From assembly GCA_036346225.1 (NCBI GenBank), contig JARFIW010000453.1, positions 2,542,001-2,606,000 on the forward strand: a stretch of 64,000 nucleotides of DNA, read 5' to 3'. Below, piece by piece: positions 45,628 to 57,253 of the stretch; position 1 is the first letter of the stretch; every line of letters begins with the position of its first letter. The position numbers and the translations under genes were made by a program. Below the pieces are notes generated by a model that saw only the letters and a list, made by a program, of their open reading frames with translations, was not told where the DNA came from and did no database searches. Origin of the DNA: Platerodrilus igneus. Lineage: Eukaryota; Arthropoda; Insecta; Coleoptera; Lycidae.

Positions 45628-46640
45628 AGTCATCATCATCATTAGGTCTTCAGTCCTAGAACTGGTTAGACGCGTACCATCATTGTTCCCTATTCTGAAC
45701 TAACTTACAGATTTCCCTGAAATATACACAGTTTGCATCTATAACTGTCTGATCTAGGTCTACATCTACCTCTTTTTTTCCTATCTCTGCTTGTAATATA
45801 TCACACACTATTCCCCAAAAATGCCTTAGAAGGTATTCCGCCCTACTATTTCTCTTTTTCCCCAGATATTCTTGTTCCCCTACTATTTCTGTAACTTATT
45901 TGTTATTATCTTTGTCTGTCCATGCTATCGTCCTCATACATCTGAAGCATAGCATTTCAAAAGGCTGATAGCGTTTTTCTGTCTGCGCTACAGACTGCCC
46001 GTATTTCATAGGCATACTGTGCTGTGCTCCACACATATGCTTTCAACAATTTTCTTCTTATTCTATGTTTGTTGTCTTTCCTCATAGGCGCTGTTCTTTC
46101 TTGTTAGATGCAGTTCGATCACTTTCTATTGTTTTACAGTTATATGCCCTATTTCTCCGACCTTCAATGGTTGTGAAGGGAGGTACGCAGCCTGTGGCTG
46201 CCAAGTTCCCCCAACACTTAACCATTTGGCGATTTAATATATTTTCCAATTTATCTTTTCGCACAGTCAACATTAGTTGCAGGTATTTCGCAACCAATAA
46301 CTAGTTGTTTATACTAATCATCAGATTTATCTGCGCTTATTTTTTCGTCATTAGGTTTTCCGTCTCAAAACTGGTTGGACACGTACCTGCACTTATTTAT
46401 ATTCTGAGCTAGCCTACATAGTTCCCTGAAATTCTCACACAGCATGTGTATTCAGCTCTTTCCCTTTCTATTGTTTTCTAATTTTATACCCTATTTTACC
46501 GAGATTCAGTGAAGGAGGTTAAGCAACCTGTGGCTACCAAGATCCCCCAACACTTAGACATTTGCCAAAATAATGGTTTTCCAGTAAGTCCTTTCACACA
46601 CTTAACATTATTCGAGAATATTGCCCAACCAATTCTTGTA
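45628..46640 (-). pseudogene. Tandem LINE 3' ends
   Basis: Reading leftward from 46640: UTR-type sequence (to ~46440), a short copy of the ORF tail (agctagcctacat..ccctgaaat, ~46440-46325), another UTR-type stretch (~46310-46120), then a longer RT C-terminus (~46105-45660) ending in the terminal tail with TCATCATCATCATTAGG at 45630 (an ATG/GAT trinucleotide tail on the element strand). Trinucleotide tails of this kind are typical of RTE-type LINEs. The same order of parts recurs at 41.8-42.5 kb. Confidence 0.75.
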
Positions 46641-46641
46641 G

Positions 46642-49600
46642 TTACTTATAATAATCATCATGTTTAAGCACAGTTATCTTTTCGTCATTAGTTTCTCCAT
46701 CTTGGGATTGGTTGTATGCGTACCTCCATTGATTTCTATTCTGGGCTAGCCTACACATCTCCCTGAAACCTCTACAGCCTACATCTTTTACTATCTGTGT
46801 GCAGCAGTCTAATCTAGGTCTGCCGCTTCTTCTCTTTTTTCCTATCTCTGCTTCTAATATATTCCGCACTATTCCCTCATGCCGTAGTATGTGGCCTATC
46901 ATCCTATCTCTCCTATTTTTTACCGTTTTCCACATATTTCTTTCTTCCCCTACCATTTTTAGTACCTCTTCGTTCTTAACTTTGTCTGTCCATGATATCT
47001 TTATCATACATCTGTAGCACCACATTTCAAAGTCTTCTACCTTTTTCTTGTTCGCTTCTCCTACTGTCCAGGCTTCACAGCCGCACAGTGCTGTGCTCCA
47101 CACATATGTTTTAAGCAATTTTTTCCTTGTTTCTATGTTTGTGATCTTTGAGCACAGTAGTTGCTTTTTCTTGTTAAATGCAGCACGACCTTGTGCTAAT
47201 CTTTGTTTTATATCTTTTGTGCTTTTCCCATTTTGCGTTATTTGGCTTCCTAGGTAGCAGAAATCTTTAACCTCTTGTAAGTTCGTGTTAAATACTTGTA
47301 TTCTTGTTTTTGATTTATTTTCCCCACCTTTGCAAACTAGAACTTTAGTTTTAGTTTTGTTAATTTTCATACCGTATCTCTCTGTTAGAACCGTTTCCAT
47401 TTCATTAAGAGCAGCTTCTAACTCTTCCTTGCTAGACGCTAATACCGCTATATCATCTGCAAATCTAAGCATATCAATTTTTTGTCCCTGCATAGTAATT
47501 CCAAATGTTTTCCTGCATTTGAAAGTATTCATTGCCTCTGCTATGCACAAGTTAAAAATCAATGGGGATAGGGCACATCCCTGTCTCACCCCTATCCTAA
47601 TGTTTACTTCTCTACGTTCCTGCTCTAATTTTATTACTGCTGTTTGCTCTTTGTATAAGCTATGTACTATTCGTCTATCCCTATAACTCATTCCAATCTT
47701 TTTGAGTATTTCAAACATTTTTTTCCAATTTACATTGTCGAATGCTTTTTCCAGATCTACAAACCCTATATACATGCTTTCCCCCTTTTCTATTGTTTTC
47801 TCCATTATCACTCTCAGAGCTAAAATAGCCTCCCGTGTTCTCCTGTTTCGCCTAAACCCAAATTGGTCTTTTCCTAGTATTTCTTCAGCTCGTTTTTCCA
47901 TTCGTCTTTGCACAATTATAGTTAATATTTTTGACACGTGTGCTGTCAAACTTATTGTTCGAAAATTTTCACATCTATCCGCGCCTTTCTTTTTTGGTAT
48001 AGTTACTATGATGCTACGTTTGAAATCTTTGGGTATCTCGCCTGTCTCATACATATAGCTTACAAGTTGAAAGAGACGTTCTGTTACTGCTTGTCCAGCG
48101 GCTTTTAGAGTTTCTGCTTGCATCTTATCTGTACCCGGCGCCTTACCATTTTTCAGACTCTTTAATGCTAATTCAAACTCGTCTCGAAGTATAGGATATC
48201 CCAAGTCATCATTTTCAATGTCTGATTCCTGTTCTAATGCAGTTAGTTCCTCTCCTGCGTATAAATTCCCTATTTATTCTTGCCATCTACTCACTTTCTC
48301 TACGTTTTCTATAATGACGTTTCCTTGTGCGTCCCTTATATTTTTGCTATACGGTTTTATATCCCTAAAATTCATTCTAATTAATTTGTATGCTTCGTCT
48401 GTCTTTCCTATTTCCATCTTCGTTTGTACCTCTTTGCACTTTTCATCAATCCATTGTTCTTTAGCTTTCCTGCATTTTCGAATAATTTCCCATTTTATGG
48501 CTTTGTATCTCTGTTTTCCTGTTTCGTCTGATTTATTTTTGTATTTTCGTCTTTCTTCTATTAAATTCACGCTATCCTTTGTTATCCATGGTTTCTTATT
48601 TTCTTTTTGTGTATACCCCAGAATAACTCTGGACGCCATGTTTAGGCTGGATTTAATGTTAATCCATTCTGTTTCTACTTCCTTAGTTTCAGATATTTTT
48701 CCGATTTCTTTCAGCAATTCATTTGACTTTTTTTCGAATCTTACTTGAATATCTTTATCTTTTAGTTTCTCTAAGTCCAAGTGCCTTTATCCGTTCCTTT
48801 TTTTCAGATTTTTAAATTTAAGTGCGGCCTTCATAATTACGATGTTGTGGTCAGTATCTATATCTGCTTCTGGGTAGCTTCTACAGTCTTTTACTTGATT
48901 CCTAAACCGTTGTCTAACAAGAATGTAATCTATTTGATATCTTCCTATATCTCCTGGCATCTTCCACGTATATCGTCTTCTAGCATGATGTTGAAATAAT
49001 GTGTTTGTGATGATTAAATTGTTCTTGTCGTAAAAATCTACCAGCCTATTTCCCCTGTCGTTTCTCGTGCCTAAACCAAATAAACCTACTACCGCTCCTT
49101 CTCTCCCCTCACCTACCACGGCATTAAAATCCCCCGTAATTATTAAATTTTCATGTCCTTTTACGTATCTTAATATGTCTTCGATATCTTTGTAGATGGC
49201 TTCTACCTCTTCGTCACTGTAGCTAGAGGTGGACACGTATACTTGTATTATTACTGTTCTTACCGGCTTAGATTCTAATCTAACCATGAGTACTCTTTCG
49301 TTCTTTTGTAAGTAATTTTTTACACAGTATCCTATCTTTTCCGTATAACTATCCCCACGCCCAAATTTCCTTTCTCTGCTCCTGTATGAATTACCCTGAA
49401 GTCTCCACTCCAAAAATCCCCCGCCTCTGGCCACCGAACTTCGCTAATCCCTACTATGTCTAGTGATAACATATTCATTTCGATTTTTAGGTTCTCTAGA
49501 TTACCTACTTGCTTCATACTTCTAACATTCCACGCTCCGACTCGCAGAATGTTCCCGACTCTTATTTTTAACTTTCCGATCGCATCCTCCGAAGTAGTCC

Positions 49601-49667
49601 CCTCCCAGAGATCCGAATGGGGGACTATTTTAACTCCGGAATCTTTTACCCCAGAGAATGCCATCAT
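46642..49667 (-). pseudogene. RTE-like LINE ORF: endonuclease plus reverse transcriptase (nearly complete)
   Basis: About 1000 residues in order: APE-type endonuclease (VGAWNVRSMKQVGNLENLKI, SEVRWP, ITGDFNAVVG, QIDYILV and TDHNIV, covering the usual motifs), a Lys/Glu-rich linker (48274-48780), and the RT (46642-48204) with KAPGTDKMQAETL, GFRRNRRTREAI, FVDLEKAFDNVNW, RQGCALSPLIFN and the catalytic FADDIAVLA at RT residues 248-251. The tail has the Trp/Cys-rich FEMWCYRCMIKISWTDKVKN and the GRPRLDC motif seen in endonuclease-RT proteins of the RTE/CFDP2-like group. Breaks: one missing base in an A run near 49345, and in-frame TAA stops at 48787-48789 and 48274-48276. It is the best copy of at least five in this window. 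Clade placement is by resemblance only. Confidence 0.88.
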
Positions 49668-49975
49668 GTTTGTAACAATTTAAGTACGCTGTGTACTTGG
49701 GAGATAATGTGGTGGTTTCCCGTTGCCTTCCACATCGCGGTAGTGTGTCTTAGACTGCCATACCGACCCTTATGGTCTCTGCCAATCTAAGTACCGAAAG
49801 AGCCGCTGCCCTCTTTCGGGGACCTCTCTTAGTCTGGTTCCTCACTAACGACCCTACTACTTTGGTTGGACCTGTAGTTTGGCTCTTTAGCTCATTAGAA
49901 CACGCAAGCCATTTCACCTGTTCTAGTAATTTAGAACTTCGGCAAGGTGAAAGTCCATTCGAAATAGACAATATA
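46642..49975 (-). mobile_element. RTE-like LINE, near full length, inserted in the Ty3/gypsy relic
   Basis: It includes the ORF and a 5' region (49668-49975) whose minus-strand reading SQTTGPTKVVGSLVRNQTKR is part of the same element type's leader. The element and the adjoining LINE pieces separate two halves of a Ty3/gypsy pol gene (ending at 50034 and 45625). Confidence 0.75.
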
Positions 49976-50033
49976 TGATAAAGATATTATGAACAGACAA
50001 AGTTATGAACAAAGAGGTTCTCAAAATGTCCAT
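49976..50033 (+). pseudogene. Short LINE fragment in opposite orientation
   Basis: About 58 bases matching the RT C-terminal MIKISWTDKVKNEEVLKM region, but on the plus strand, placed head to head with the 5' end of the large LINE copy. The part of the element is wrong for a simple 5' inversion of the same copy. Confidence 0.65.
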
Positions 50034-50620
50034 TAAATTTATAGTATCCAAATGGGGTACTAAAAAAACACAAATCTGTAGACTTTTCGTGTAACTGTAT
50101 GTCAAAGGGCTTGTTTTATACCTAGGCAAGTATATAATTTTTTGTTTACCAATTTGTCCCTTACATTTTCAAATTTAGGAACTAAATATCTATTTAATTC
50201 ACTAGGATCTAAACAGATACACAAACTTTTGTTATTTTTTGCAACGATAACTAGGATGCTAATCCAATTTTTTGGTTCATCAACTTTAGAAATTATTCTA
50301 CTTTGAACTACCTATCTAATTCTAATTTAAGTGTATTTACTTGAAGTTTATAGAAGTCTTCTGGTAGTATTATTATCTATTTCTATTTCATACTTGTTAG
50401 TAAAGACGCTTATACCTTCGAAAATCGCCACAATATTTTTAATAAACTTTTCTTTATTGTTGTCCGTACCTTGAGGACTAATTACAGAATCAACACTACA
50501 CTTATTAATTAACTGTAAATCTTTACACGCATCAGTAAGAGAAAACTACGTTCACGGCAATAAAAAACGAACTTAAAGGCAAAATGCATATGTAAGACAA
50601 AACATGATCCTTACAAAGAT
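50034..50620 (-). pseudogene. Old Ty3/gypsy pol relic: protease end and RT N-terminal half
   Basis: Reading leftward: SLTDACKDLQLINKC (50490-50540), NIVAIFEGISVFTNKYEIEI (~50400), then EPKNWISILVIVAKNNKSLC ICLDPSELNRYLVPKF (50180-50290) and FFSTPFGYYKF near 50045, the classical N-terminal RT order (LVIVEK..RICLDP..LN). The other half of the gene resumes at 45625. It is interrupted by stops. Confidence 0.82.
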
Positions 50621-52346
50621 ATACATGTAATTTCCTATATATGAGTGGAAGAGAGAGACATACATTAACTTTGCTAATTACACCAGCTTGCCTGTTTCAC
50701 AAGCCTTAGGGCGTTTTTATTAACTTGCTCTTCTAGTAAGTCTTTTGAACATATATTTCTTAATTAATCCTAGATAAAACAAGGTTGCACAATATTTGCG
50801 CAAAGTAATCTTTTAAGCCCTTACTACATTTATTACCTATATGGGAGATAAACTTAGCACATACAGTTTTTAAATAAATAACTCTATTACAAATCCTTTT
50901 CTTCATCCTATTACAAATACATAGGCAAATCCTTTTACAATATTTGCACAAATTATTTTCTAATTAACCCTAGAGAAAGCAATATTGTATAATATTTGAA
51001 CAAACTAGTCTTTTAAACCCTAGGTTCATTTATTACTTATATGAGAGATAGACATAGCACATATTTTATTATTACCCCTACAGGTATCAATGTTCTACAA
51101 CATTAGTACAAAGTAATGTTCTTAAGCTTTTCAAAAAATATACCCCTATGCACTATTTTTACAAATTAGTCGTACGATGTGTTGCTTATAGGTTTTCTAT
51201 TTTACATAGTCTACTCGCCAAAATGTAGTTTTCATAGAAATGGGTTCAGTATATTTTGCAATTTATGGATATTAACATTATGTAAACTAAAATCCTTTAG
51301 CCCTTTCACTAGACTTACTTACCAAATTTTAGTACATCTAGTATCATTAGCGCAGCATATTTCTCAAACAGTTACGTTAACTGTACTTTATTTAAGCAAA
51401 TATTCGCACATTGAAAAGCATTAGATGGATGGATGTAGTACATTTTATATGTTGTTGATATCAGTATCTAATTGAAAATGCAGGAGCTTTTCAGCAGTAT
51501 TCTTATTTAATATATAGAAGTGACAATTGTTTATTTTGCACATTTTAAATTTGTTACATACAGTCAAAAGATACATTGGTCTGAATTTATAAAAATCGTT
51601 TAGAATCAAAAAGCACGTGTTTGTAATAATCTAATTATTGCGTGTACGATAATTAGACACATTCAGATAAACATTTCGTTAATGAGATTTTTATTGGATA
51701 GCCTACTAATTACGTTTTTAAATAACTACTAAACACGGTAAAGGTTTCTTCTAAACAATGTAACTATCTCGATATACACGGATTTACAATCTTAGATAAA
51801 TGAACAAAAAGTTATAATGTGACTATCATAATTAATTATTATGACTTCAACTGCAAATATTTAGGTAATAAATTTAATCTACATACAATTTTTTCTATAT
51901 GGACTTATACATGAATGCAGAAGAGATACATATACACCTTGCAATTAGATGCCATTTTTCGTCTTCTTTGTCACACCACAACCACGTGTCCGATAATTAA
52001 TTTTAAAATATCTACATTTGAACTATCTTTAAATTAAATAATCTAATGGTTGGCAATTTAAAAATAACTTTTTTCTTTATAAACATAATCTCAAAATTTT
52101 TGTACATAACTGGACATGTAGAATTTTTTCAGCACCATACTTATGCAATTTATTAAGGTGTTCTAAAATCAAGTACACAAATTCAGAAATTAGCAAACTG
52201 CATATGAAATCAGTCGCTTACTGATTACACATTTTTATGACTTGTTATTTTATTATTACGATCTCTATTTAAGTATTGAACTTATAGACACATGCAATTT
52301 TCTCTATATGGACTTTTACATGAGTGTAGAATAGAGATAGACATAC
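50621..52346. repeat. Diverged ~200-bp tandem-like repeats
   Basis: The phrase tatatgagagatagacatagcacat, or variants of it, recurs near 50640, 50838, 51040, 51900 and 52320. Companion phrases (attaaccctagagaaagcaa near 50760 and 50953; caattttctctatatggact near 51890 and 52293) keep similar spacing. No genes; likely an old tandem array or a repeat-rich LTR. Confidence 0.5.
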
Positions 52347-54000
52347 TGTCACACCTCAATGCGAGGGGTAAAGTATAAGGCCCCGCTGAAGGCGTACTAG
52401 GAGTAAATTGTAGCAACGCTGTGCTCGAACCGATGAAAGTGGCTCGAACTCGGAGAGATTAATTTGTTTCTTCCTGTTCCACGGCTAGTCAAAGAGCACA
52501 CAAGGGTCGTAGGAGTGCTACATAAGAGAAAAATAGATATGGGCGCCAGGGCTAGGTTCCGCCCAGGAAACAACTCAAGCAAAAAGTCAACCACACCCAA
52601 CCCGATTAGGAAGACTTATGGAATCCAGGTTAGAATCCCCGCAGTAATTATCTTAACAGCTCCTGATTTCCAATTAATAACAGCTTTGTGTCGTATACAC
52701 TTGCACAATCTCTTTAATATTTATAAATAAAGTAACCAGACAGATTCTAAGCAATATAAAATAATGTGAACCAGTGGCAATGTAATTATGACACTGAGTA
52801 ACTCAAGACAAAAGCCTCTAGGCTCGTATTAAAAATTTAAAATTGAGTGTTGTGAATATAAATTACCAAATATTTATATCCCACAATGTGCGCAAATTGT
52901 GTTCAGAATTAGCCTTAAAATAGCAATATTCTTTTATAATCTTTACCTTTTTTATCGATAGTTAATTGTCACATATAAATCCCTTCACCCTTAAATAATT
53001 ATTCTCAATTATGAAAAATTTAAGACCAATCAATATTTTATTCTAGTTAGAAATAAATAACTTTACTACTCGGCACCACAAGTAAACTATTTTCTAGGGC
53101 TACTCACGATCACCCCTTGGACATGAACCTGTACCGATGAATTGGATTCCGGAACAGCTGATTCAATATCCAACGTCAGCAGTACCAACTAGCGATTAAG
53201 CCTCTTCTTCAACTCTACTACCAATTCCAAAACCAAACGCAGAAAGACATTCACAAACTCACGAATGCGCCAACAACTAATAATTCAGGACAACCTAAAA
53301 ACCCTGCAATAATACAATTAACCACCTGTTAATTATAACCCCTCTTTACCTTCGTTAAAAAGGGTTCTTATACAATACCAATAAATTCTTGCTCTGTTGA
53401 AATATAGACAGAAGTGCTAATATCTAAAGCATTTAATATTAATACCATAAGGACAATGTTTATTACTTACAAAAGATGGACGCTTCACGCCAAACTATCT
53501 TTCCGATAAGCGGTCCGAACAGATGTGGAATTTTAATTTGTACCAACAACTAGAAACATCCGTTCAGTAAATTTAGGTGTGCTTACCATTTCCTTTTCTA
53601 CAAATCCTTACAACATAAGTTCGGGTAGTTTCAACTCTGAAAACCCTTTTAATTTAGTAAGCCACCAAGCGTGTTTTACGTCGACCTAACGTTCTTCTGT
53701 TCGTAAATCAATAATTATGTCCGCGCAGCCTGCTATCATGTTAACAACAAGTACTGATATCCCGACTCTATATACAACACATTGATGCGATACTACGCCT
53801 TCAAACATTAAGATATAGTTTAAACAAAGATTAAATTTCCTTAAAATAACTTTCTTCCTTTTGACAATACAGTGCGTTCCTCAACGTTACACCAATCAAA
53901 TAAAATAAATTCCTTTATTACTAGACATTTACAACTTTATATACAGAATTATATACAGAAATTGAATTGATTTTGTAGCGGTCATAGAATGACTGTTACA
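52347..54000 (-). repeat. 3' LTR of Ty3/gypsy element 2
   Basis: 1654 bp, nearly identical to 58776-60428. A polypurine tract (complement of 54001-54035, agggggagt adjoining the LTR) lies immediately upstream on the element strand. Confidence 0.95.
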
Positions 54001-54035
54001 ACTCCCCCTTACCTTACCTTAAGCCTCCTCCAAAA
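54001..54035 (-). promoter_or_regulatory. Polypurine tract of element 2
   Basis: The plus-strand pyrimidine-rich actcccccttaccttacctt corresponds to a purine-rich run ending at the 3' LTR, the expected plus-strand primer. Confidence 0.7.
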
Positions 54036-54071
54036 ACTCAAACATTTGCTTCTATAGCCTGTCACAAAAAT

Positions 54072-56867
54072 TCATTCATTTTGGCTACCATCTAACTTTA
54101 TATCTTTAAGGTGCCAATGGCCTAGATCACGCCCCGAGGAAAAGTCTGCTAACTGATAAACATTTGGCGAAACCTTCCCTTTCACGCGACACTTTACAAA
54201 TTTTGGATTGAGTTTGGCAGCAACAAAGTCTGCTTTTTTGGACAGTGTGTAATTCCGTTTCCAAACTATCTGGCCGATTTCCAAAGATAATGGCCTATGT
54301 CTCAAATTATAGCGATTGCTATTTTTTCCGTAAGCAATCTCCAGTTTCTTTTTAACCCTCGGCATCAATTCCTTGATAGATTTTAAATGATCGGTTAGGT
54401 ATTCTCTTGTACTAAAATCTATAGCACCTTCTTTATCCGTTCCCCATGCGCGAAATATATCTCCTGATAATTGGACTTCACGACCAAAATTCAGATAACA
54501 GGGACTAAAACCCGTCACCTCGTGTACAGCTGTGCGAATTGCAAAACCTAAAGCTGGAAGCCTCGTATCCCAATTTCTGTGGTCCTTGTCCACATACGAG
54601 CGAATCATAGTCTTTAGAGTTCGGTTTACCCGTTCCGTAGGGTTAGCCTGCGGATGGTATCTCGCCATAAAAATGATTTTAGTTTTATACCCCTTAGCCA
54701 TATCCTTAAACTTTGAACTTACATATTGATTACCGTTGTCACATAAAATTCGTTCTGGAGCTCCATAGACCAAGAAAACGTCTTCCTCGATATGTTTTAC
54801 TACAGCCGAGCTGGTTGCCGATTTTAATGGGAAGAACAAAACATATTTAGTAAAACAGTCTGCGACAACTAGAATAAATCTGTTCCTTTTTTTCGACAAA
54901 GGAAGGGGACCAACTAGATCTGTAACAACCACTTCCCACTGTCGAGAAATCGTTCGTTTGTACATAACCCCATGCGAAGATTTCTGTTCTACTTTTTGTG
55001 CCTGACACACTTCACATTTCCTAACATATTTGGCAATGTCGTAATTCATACCTGGCCAATAATAATTTTGCGAAATCCGCTTCCGTGTTTTAAAGTAACC
55101 CATGTGACCAGCTGTAGGGGCATCATGATTTTCTAACAATACCTCAGACCTTAATTTTTTCGGCACAACAATCTTCCAAGCATCGTCATCATTTAAAGAA
55201 ATTCCAGTATTATCAACCAATTTAAAAATTTGATCCTTGTGCACCCGCCACCTCGGATATTTACCTGGATTCTTTAAAATACCAGTTCTTAAGTTTGAAT
55301 ACCACTCGTCTAAATTCTGGTTTGTTACACAAATTAGTGAAATAGCTCTTGACAAAGCATCGGGCACTTGGTGAGAAGTCCCTTTTCTGTGAACTATATT
55401 GAAATCGTATCCTTGCAACCGCAATGCCCACCTGGCTAAGCGACCTGAAGGATTCTGAAGCTTGTGCAGCCATAATAATGAAAAATGGTCGGTCACTACT
55501 GTAAAATGAACACCTTCAATGTAGGGTCTAAATTTTTTGATCGCCCAAACTACGGCTAAACATTCAAGTTCCGTTGATGAATATTTCCTTTCTTGTGCTG
55601 TTAAGCTTCTACTGGCAAACGCGATAACATGCTCACCATCTTCGAAATCCTGCGTTAATACACTCCCTAGACCAACTTGAGAAGCATCCGCCTGTATACA
55701 AAATTTCTTTGAAAAATCTGGACAGGATAATATTGGCGATGATATAAGACATTGTTTAATATCTAAGAATGCCTTATTAACCTCTTCATCCCAAACAAAT
55801 TTAGCAGTTTTCCTGGTTAAGCGATTTAACGGAGCCACCCGACATGAAAAATTCTTAACAAATCTTCTATACCATGAAATAAGACCTACAAACCGATGTA
55901 CGTCCTTAGCACATTTAGGTATTGGGTAATCCACCATTGATTTGATTTTCGCAGGGTCTGGTCTTAACTCATCTGCGTCCACGACAAAGCCCAAATATTT
56001 AAGACTACTTTTAACAAACTCGCATTTTTCGGCATTCACCGTAACTCCTGCTGCCGCTAATCTTTGAAATACGTCTCTTAAAACTCTCAAATGTGTAGAA
56101 TAATCAAGAGTAGCGATAAGAATGTCGTCCAAATAAATTGAAACATATTTTTCCAACTCTGGCCCTAAGATATTGTCTACCAATCGCTGGAAAGTTGCAG
56201 GTGCGTTATGTAAACCATAAGGTAATCTCGTAAACTGATATAACCCTTTGCCTGGTACGACAAAAGCCGTCTTCTCTTTACTACTCGCTTCCAGTGGAAT
56301 CTGATGGTACGCTGATTTAAGATCAATGGTCGATAAATATTTTGCATCCCTTAGACGATCTAAGATACTAGAAATATATGGAATGGGGTAAGCGTCTCTC
56401 TTAGTTACTTGATTTACCTTCCGAAAGTCTATACAGAAACGGTACTCATTATTGGGTTTTTTGACCATCACAATAGGAGAGCTCCAAGGTGATCTGGATT
56501 TTTCGATTATACCTAACGTTAACATTTTATCAACCTCTTTATTAATAATATTTTGTACATACGGTGATACTGGATAGTACCGCTGTTTGATTGGCAAATG
56601 ATCCCCTGTATCTATAACGTGGTGCACATTTTTAGCACAGCCTAAAGATTGACCTATTTCCTTAAAGAAAAATGTTACAAGCTCATCTAGCTCTGTTTTC
56701 TGCGAATCGTTTAATGAGTCTCTCACAGAAATTCCATGCAGTTTGATATCCTTTCGAAATTCCCACTTGTTGTCCTTCACGAACGGTACGATATCCATCT
56801 GATATAGAAAATCAATCCCCAAAATAATGTCTTCGACAACATCGCAGATAACCAAAGTCTTTATCAC
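54072..56867 (-). CDS. Pol of Ty3/gypsy element 2: RT, RNase H, integrase
   Basis: 931 uninterrupted codons. RT at ~100-300 with FRKVNQVTKRDAYPIP, TRLPYGLHNAPATFQRLV and the catalytic YLDD at 245-248. RNase H at ~385-505 (QADASQVGLG with D394, TDHFSLLWL with D460, PDALSR). Integrase: zinc domain H581, H588, C618, C621; core D650, D710, E745 (YHPQANPTERVNRT), then a basic C-terminus with a GQIVWKRNYTLS strand. All catalytic residues are intact. The first ~25 residues (EDIILGIDFLYQMD) are really the end of the protease, so the apparent start is an artefact of the upstream frame break near 56878. The protein copies and integrates the element. Confidence 0.95.
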   Translation of the reverse strand: MIKTLVICDVVEDIILGIDFLYQMDIVPFVKDNKWEFRKDIKLHGISVRDSLNDSQKTELDELVTFFFKEIGQSLGCAKNVHHVIDTGDHLPIKQRYYPVSPYVQNIINKEVDKMLTLGIIEKSRSPWSSPIVMVKKPNNEYRFCIDFRKVNQVTKRDAYPIPYISSILDRLRDAKYLSTIDLKSAYHQIPLEASSKEKTAFVVPGKGLYQFTRLPYGLHNAPATFQRLVDNILGPELEKYVSIYLDDILIATLDYSTHLRVLRDVFQRLAAAGVTVNAEKCEFVKSSLKYLGFVVDADELRPDPAKIKSMVDYPIPKCAKDVHRFVGLISWYRRFVKNFSCRVAPLNRLTRKTAKFVWDEEVNKAFLDIKQCLISSPILSCPDFSKKFCIQADASQVGLGSVLTQDFEDGEHVIAFASRSLTAQERKYSSTELECLAVVWAIKKFRPYIEGVHFTVVTDHFSLLWLHKLQNPSGRLARWALRLQGYDFNIVHRKGTSHQVPDALSRAISLICVTNQNLDEWYSNLRTGILKNPGKYPRWRVHKDQIFKLVDNTGISLNDDDAWKIVVPKKLRSEVLLENHDAPTAGHMGYFKTRKRISQNYYWPGMNYDIAKYVRKCEVCQAQKVEQKSSHGVMYKRTISRQWEVVVTDLVGPLPLSKKRNRFILVVADCFTKYVLFFPLKSATSSAVVKHIEEDVFLVYGAPERILCDNGNQYVSSKFKDMAKGYKTKIIFMARYHPQANPTERVNRTLKTMIRSYVDKDHRNWDTRLPALGFAIRTAVHEVTGFSPCYLNFGREVQLSGDIFRAWGTDKEGAIDFSTREYLTDHLKSIKELMPRVKKKLEIAYGKNSNRYNLRHRPLSLEIGQIVWKRNYTLSKKADFVAAKLNPKFVKCRVKGKVSPNVYQLADFSSGRDLGHWHLKDIKLDGSQNE

Positions 56868-57253
56868 TTTAATATTACCCCCAAATTGATCGGTAATTGA
56901 ATGCTTCCTAAAACATTACATGTCCTTCCATCTGCCACTCGAACTAACAAATCGTCTTGTTCTAAACTAACACCAATTTCTTTTAGTTTACTCCACCCCG
57001 ATTTCCCTATTACAGTTTGACTAGCTCCAGTATCAACCAATCCTACCATTTTAATATCATATACACCCACAGATACGAATGGACGATGATCTCCGCCTAC
57101 TTTTACAAACATCTCATTAAGCTTCGCTTTTTGAAATTCTACCCGGACTAAGTCTAACCACGATTTCCAAGAACTATCTAATTTTGTTGCCGAATTTGTG
57201 TTTGAGATTGACGACCGGCTTCTCGACGACCTGAATACTCGTTTCCCGAACAC
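56864..57253 (-). CDS. Protease of Ty3/gypsy element 2
   Basis: Read in the -1 frame relative to gag and overlapping it by 76 bases. Active site GLVDTGASQTVIG, followed by RVADGRTCNVLGSIQLPINL. The frame then ends at 56864 because a G run (ccccc on the plus strand near 56878-56883) is one base short; the missing part of the protease (DIILGIDF) is found at the start of the pol ORF. There is no natural start codon; expression is expected by frameshifting at 57241-57247. Confidence 0.88.
   Translation of the reverse strand: MFGKRVFRSSRSRSSISNTNSATKLDSSWKSWLDLVRVEFQKAKLNEMFVKVGGDHRPFVSVGVYDIKMVGLVDTGASQTVIGKSGWSKLKEIGVSLEQDDLLVRVADGRTCNVLGSIQLPINLGVILK

Noticed and set aside
47048..48748. Plus-strand ORFs of 69-176 codons opposite the LINE
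   Set aside because: Shadows of the minus-strand endonuclease-RT ORF, which has clear catalytic motifs.
49976..50033. 5' inversion (twin priming) of the large LINE copy
   Set aside because: The inverted piece is from the RT C-terminus, whereas the adjoining copy already includes that part and its own 5' leader, so a separate fragment is more likely.
52464..52730. 88-codon plus ORF in the LTR of element 2, with a minus counterpart at 58826-59011
   Set aside because: It lies inside an LTR, is not preserved between the two LTR copies, and has no domain.
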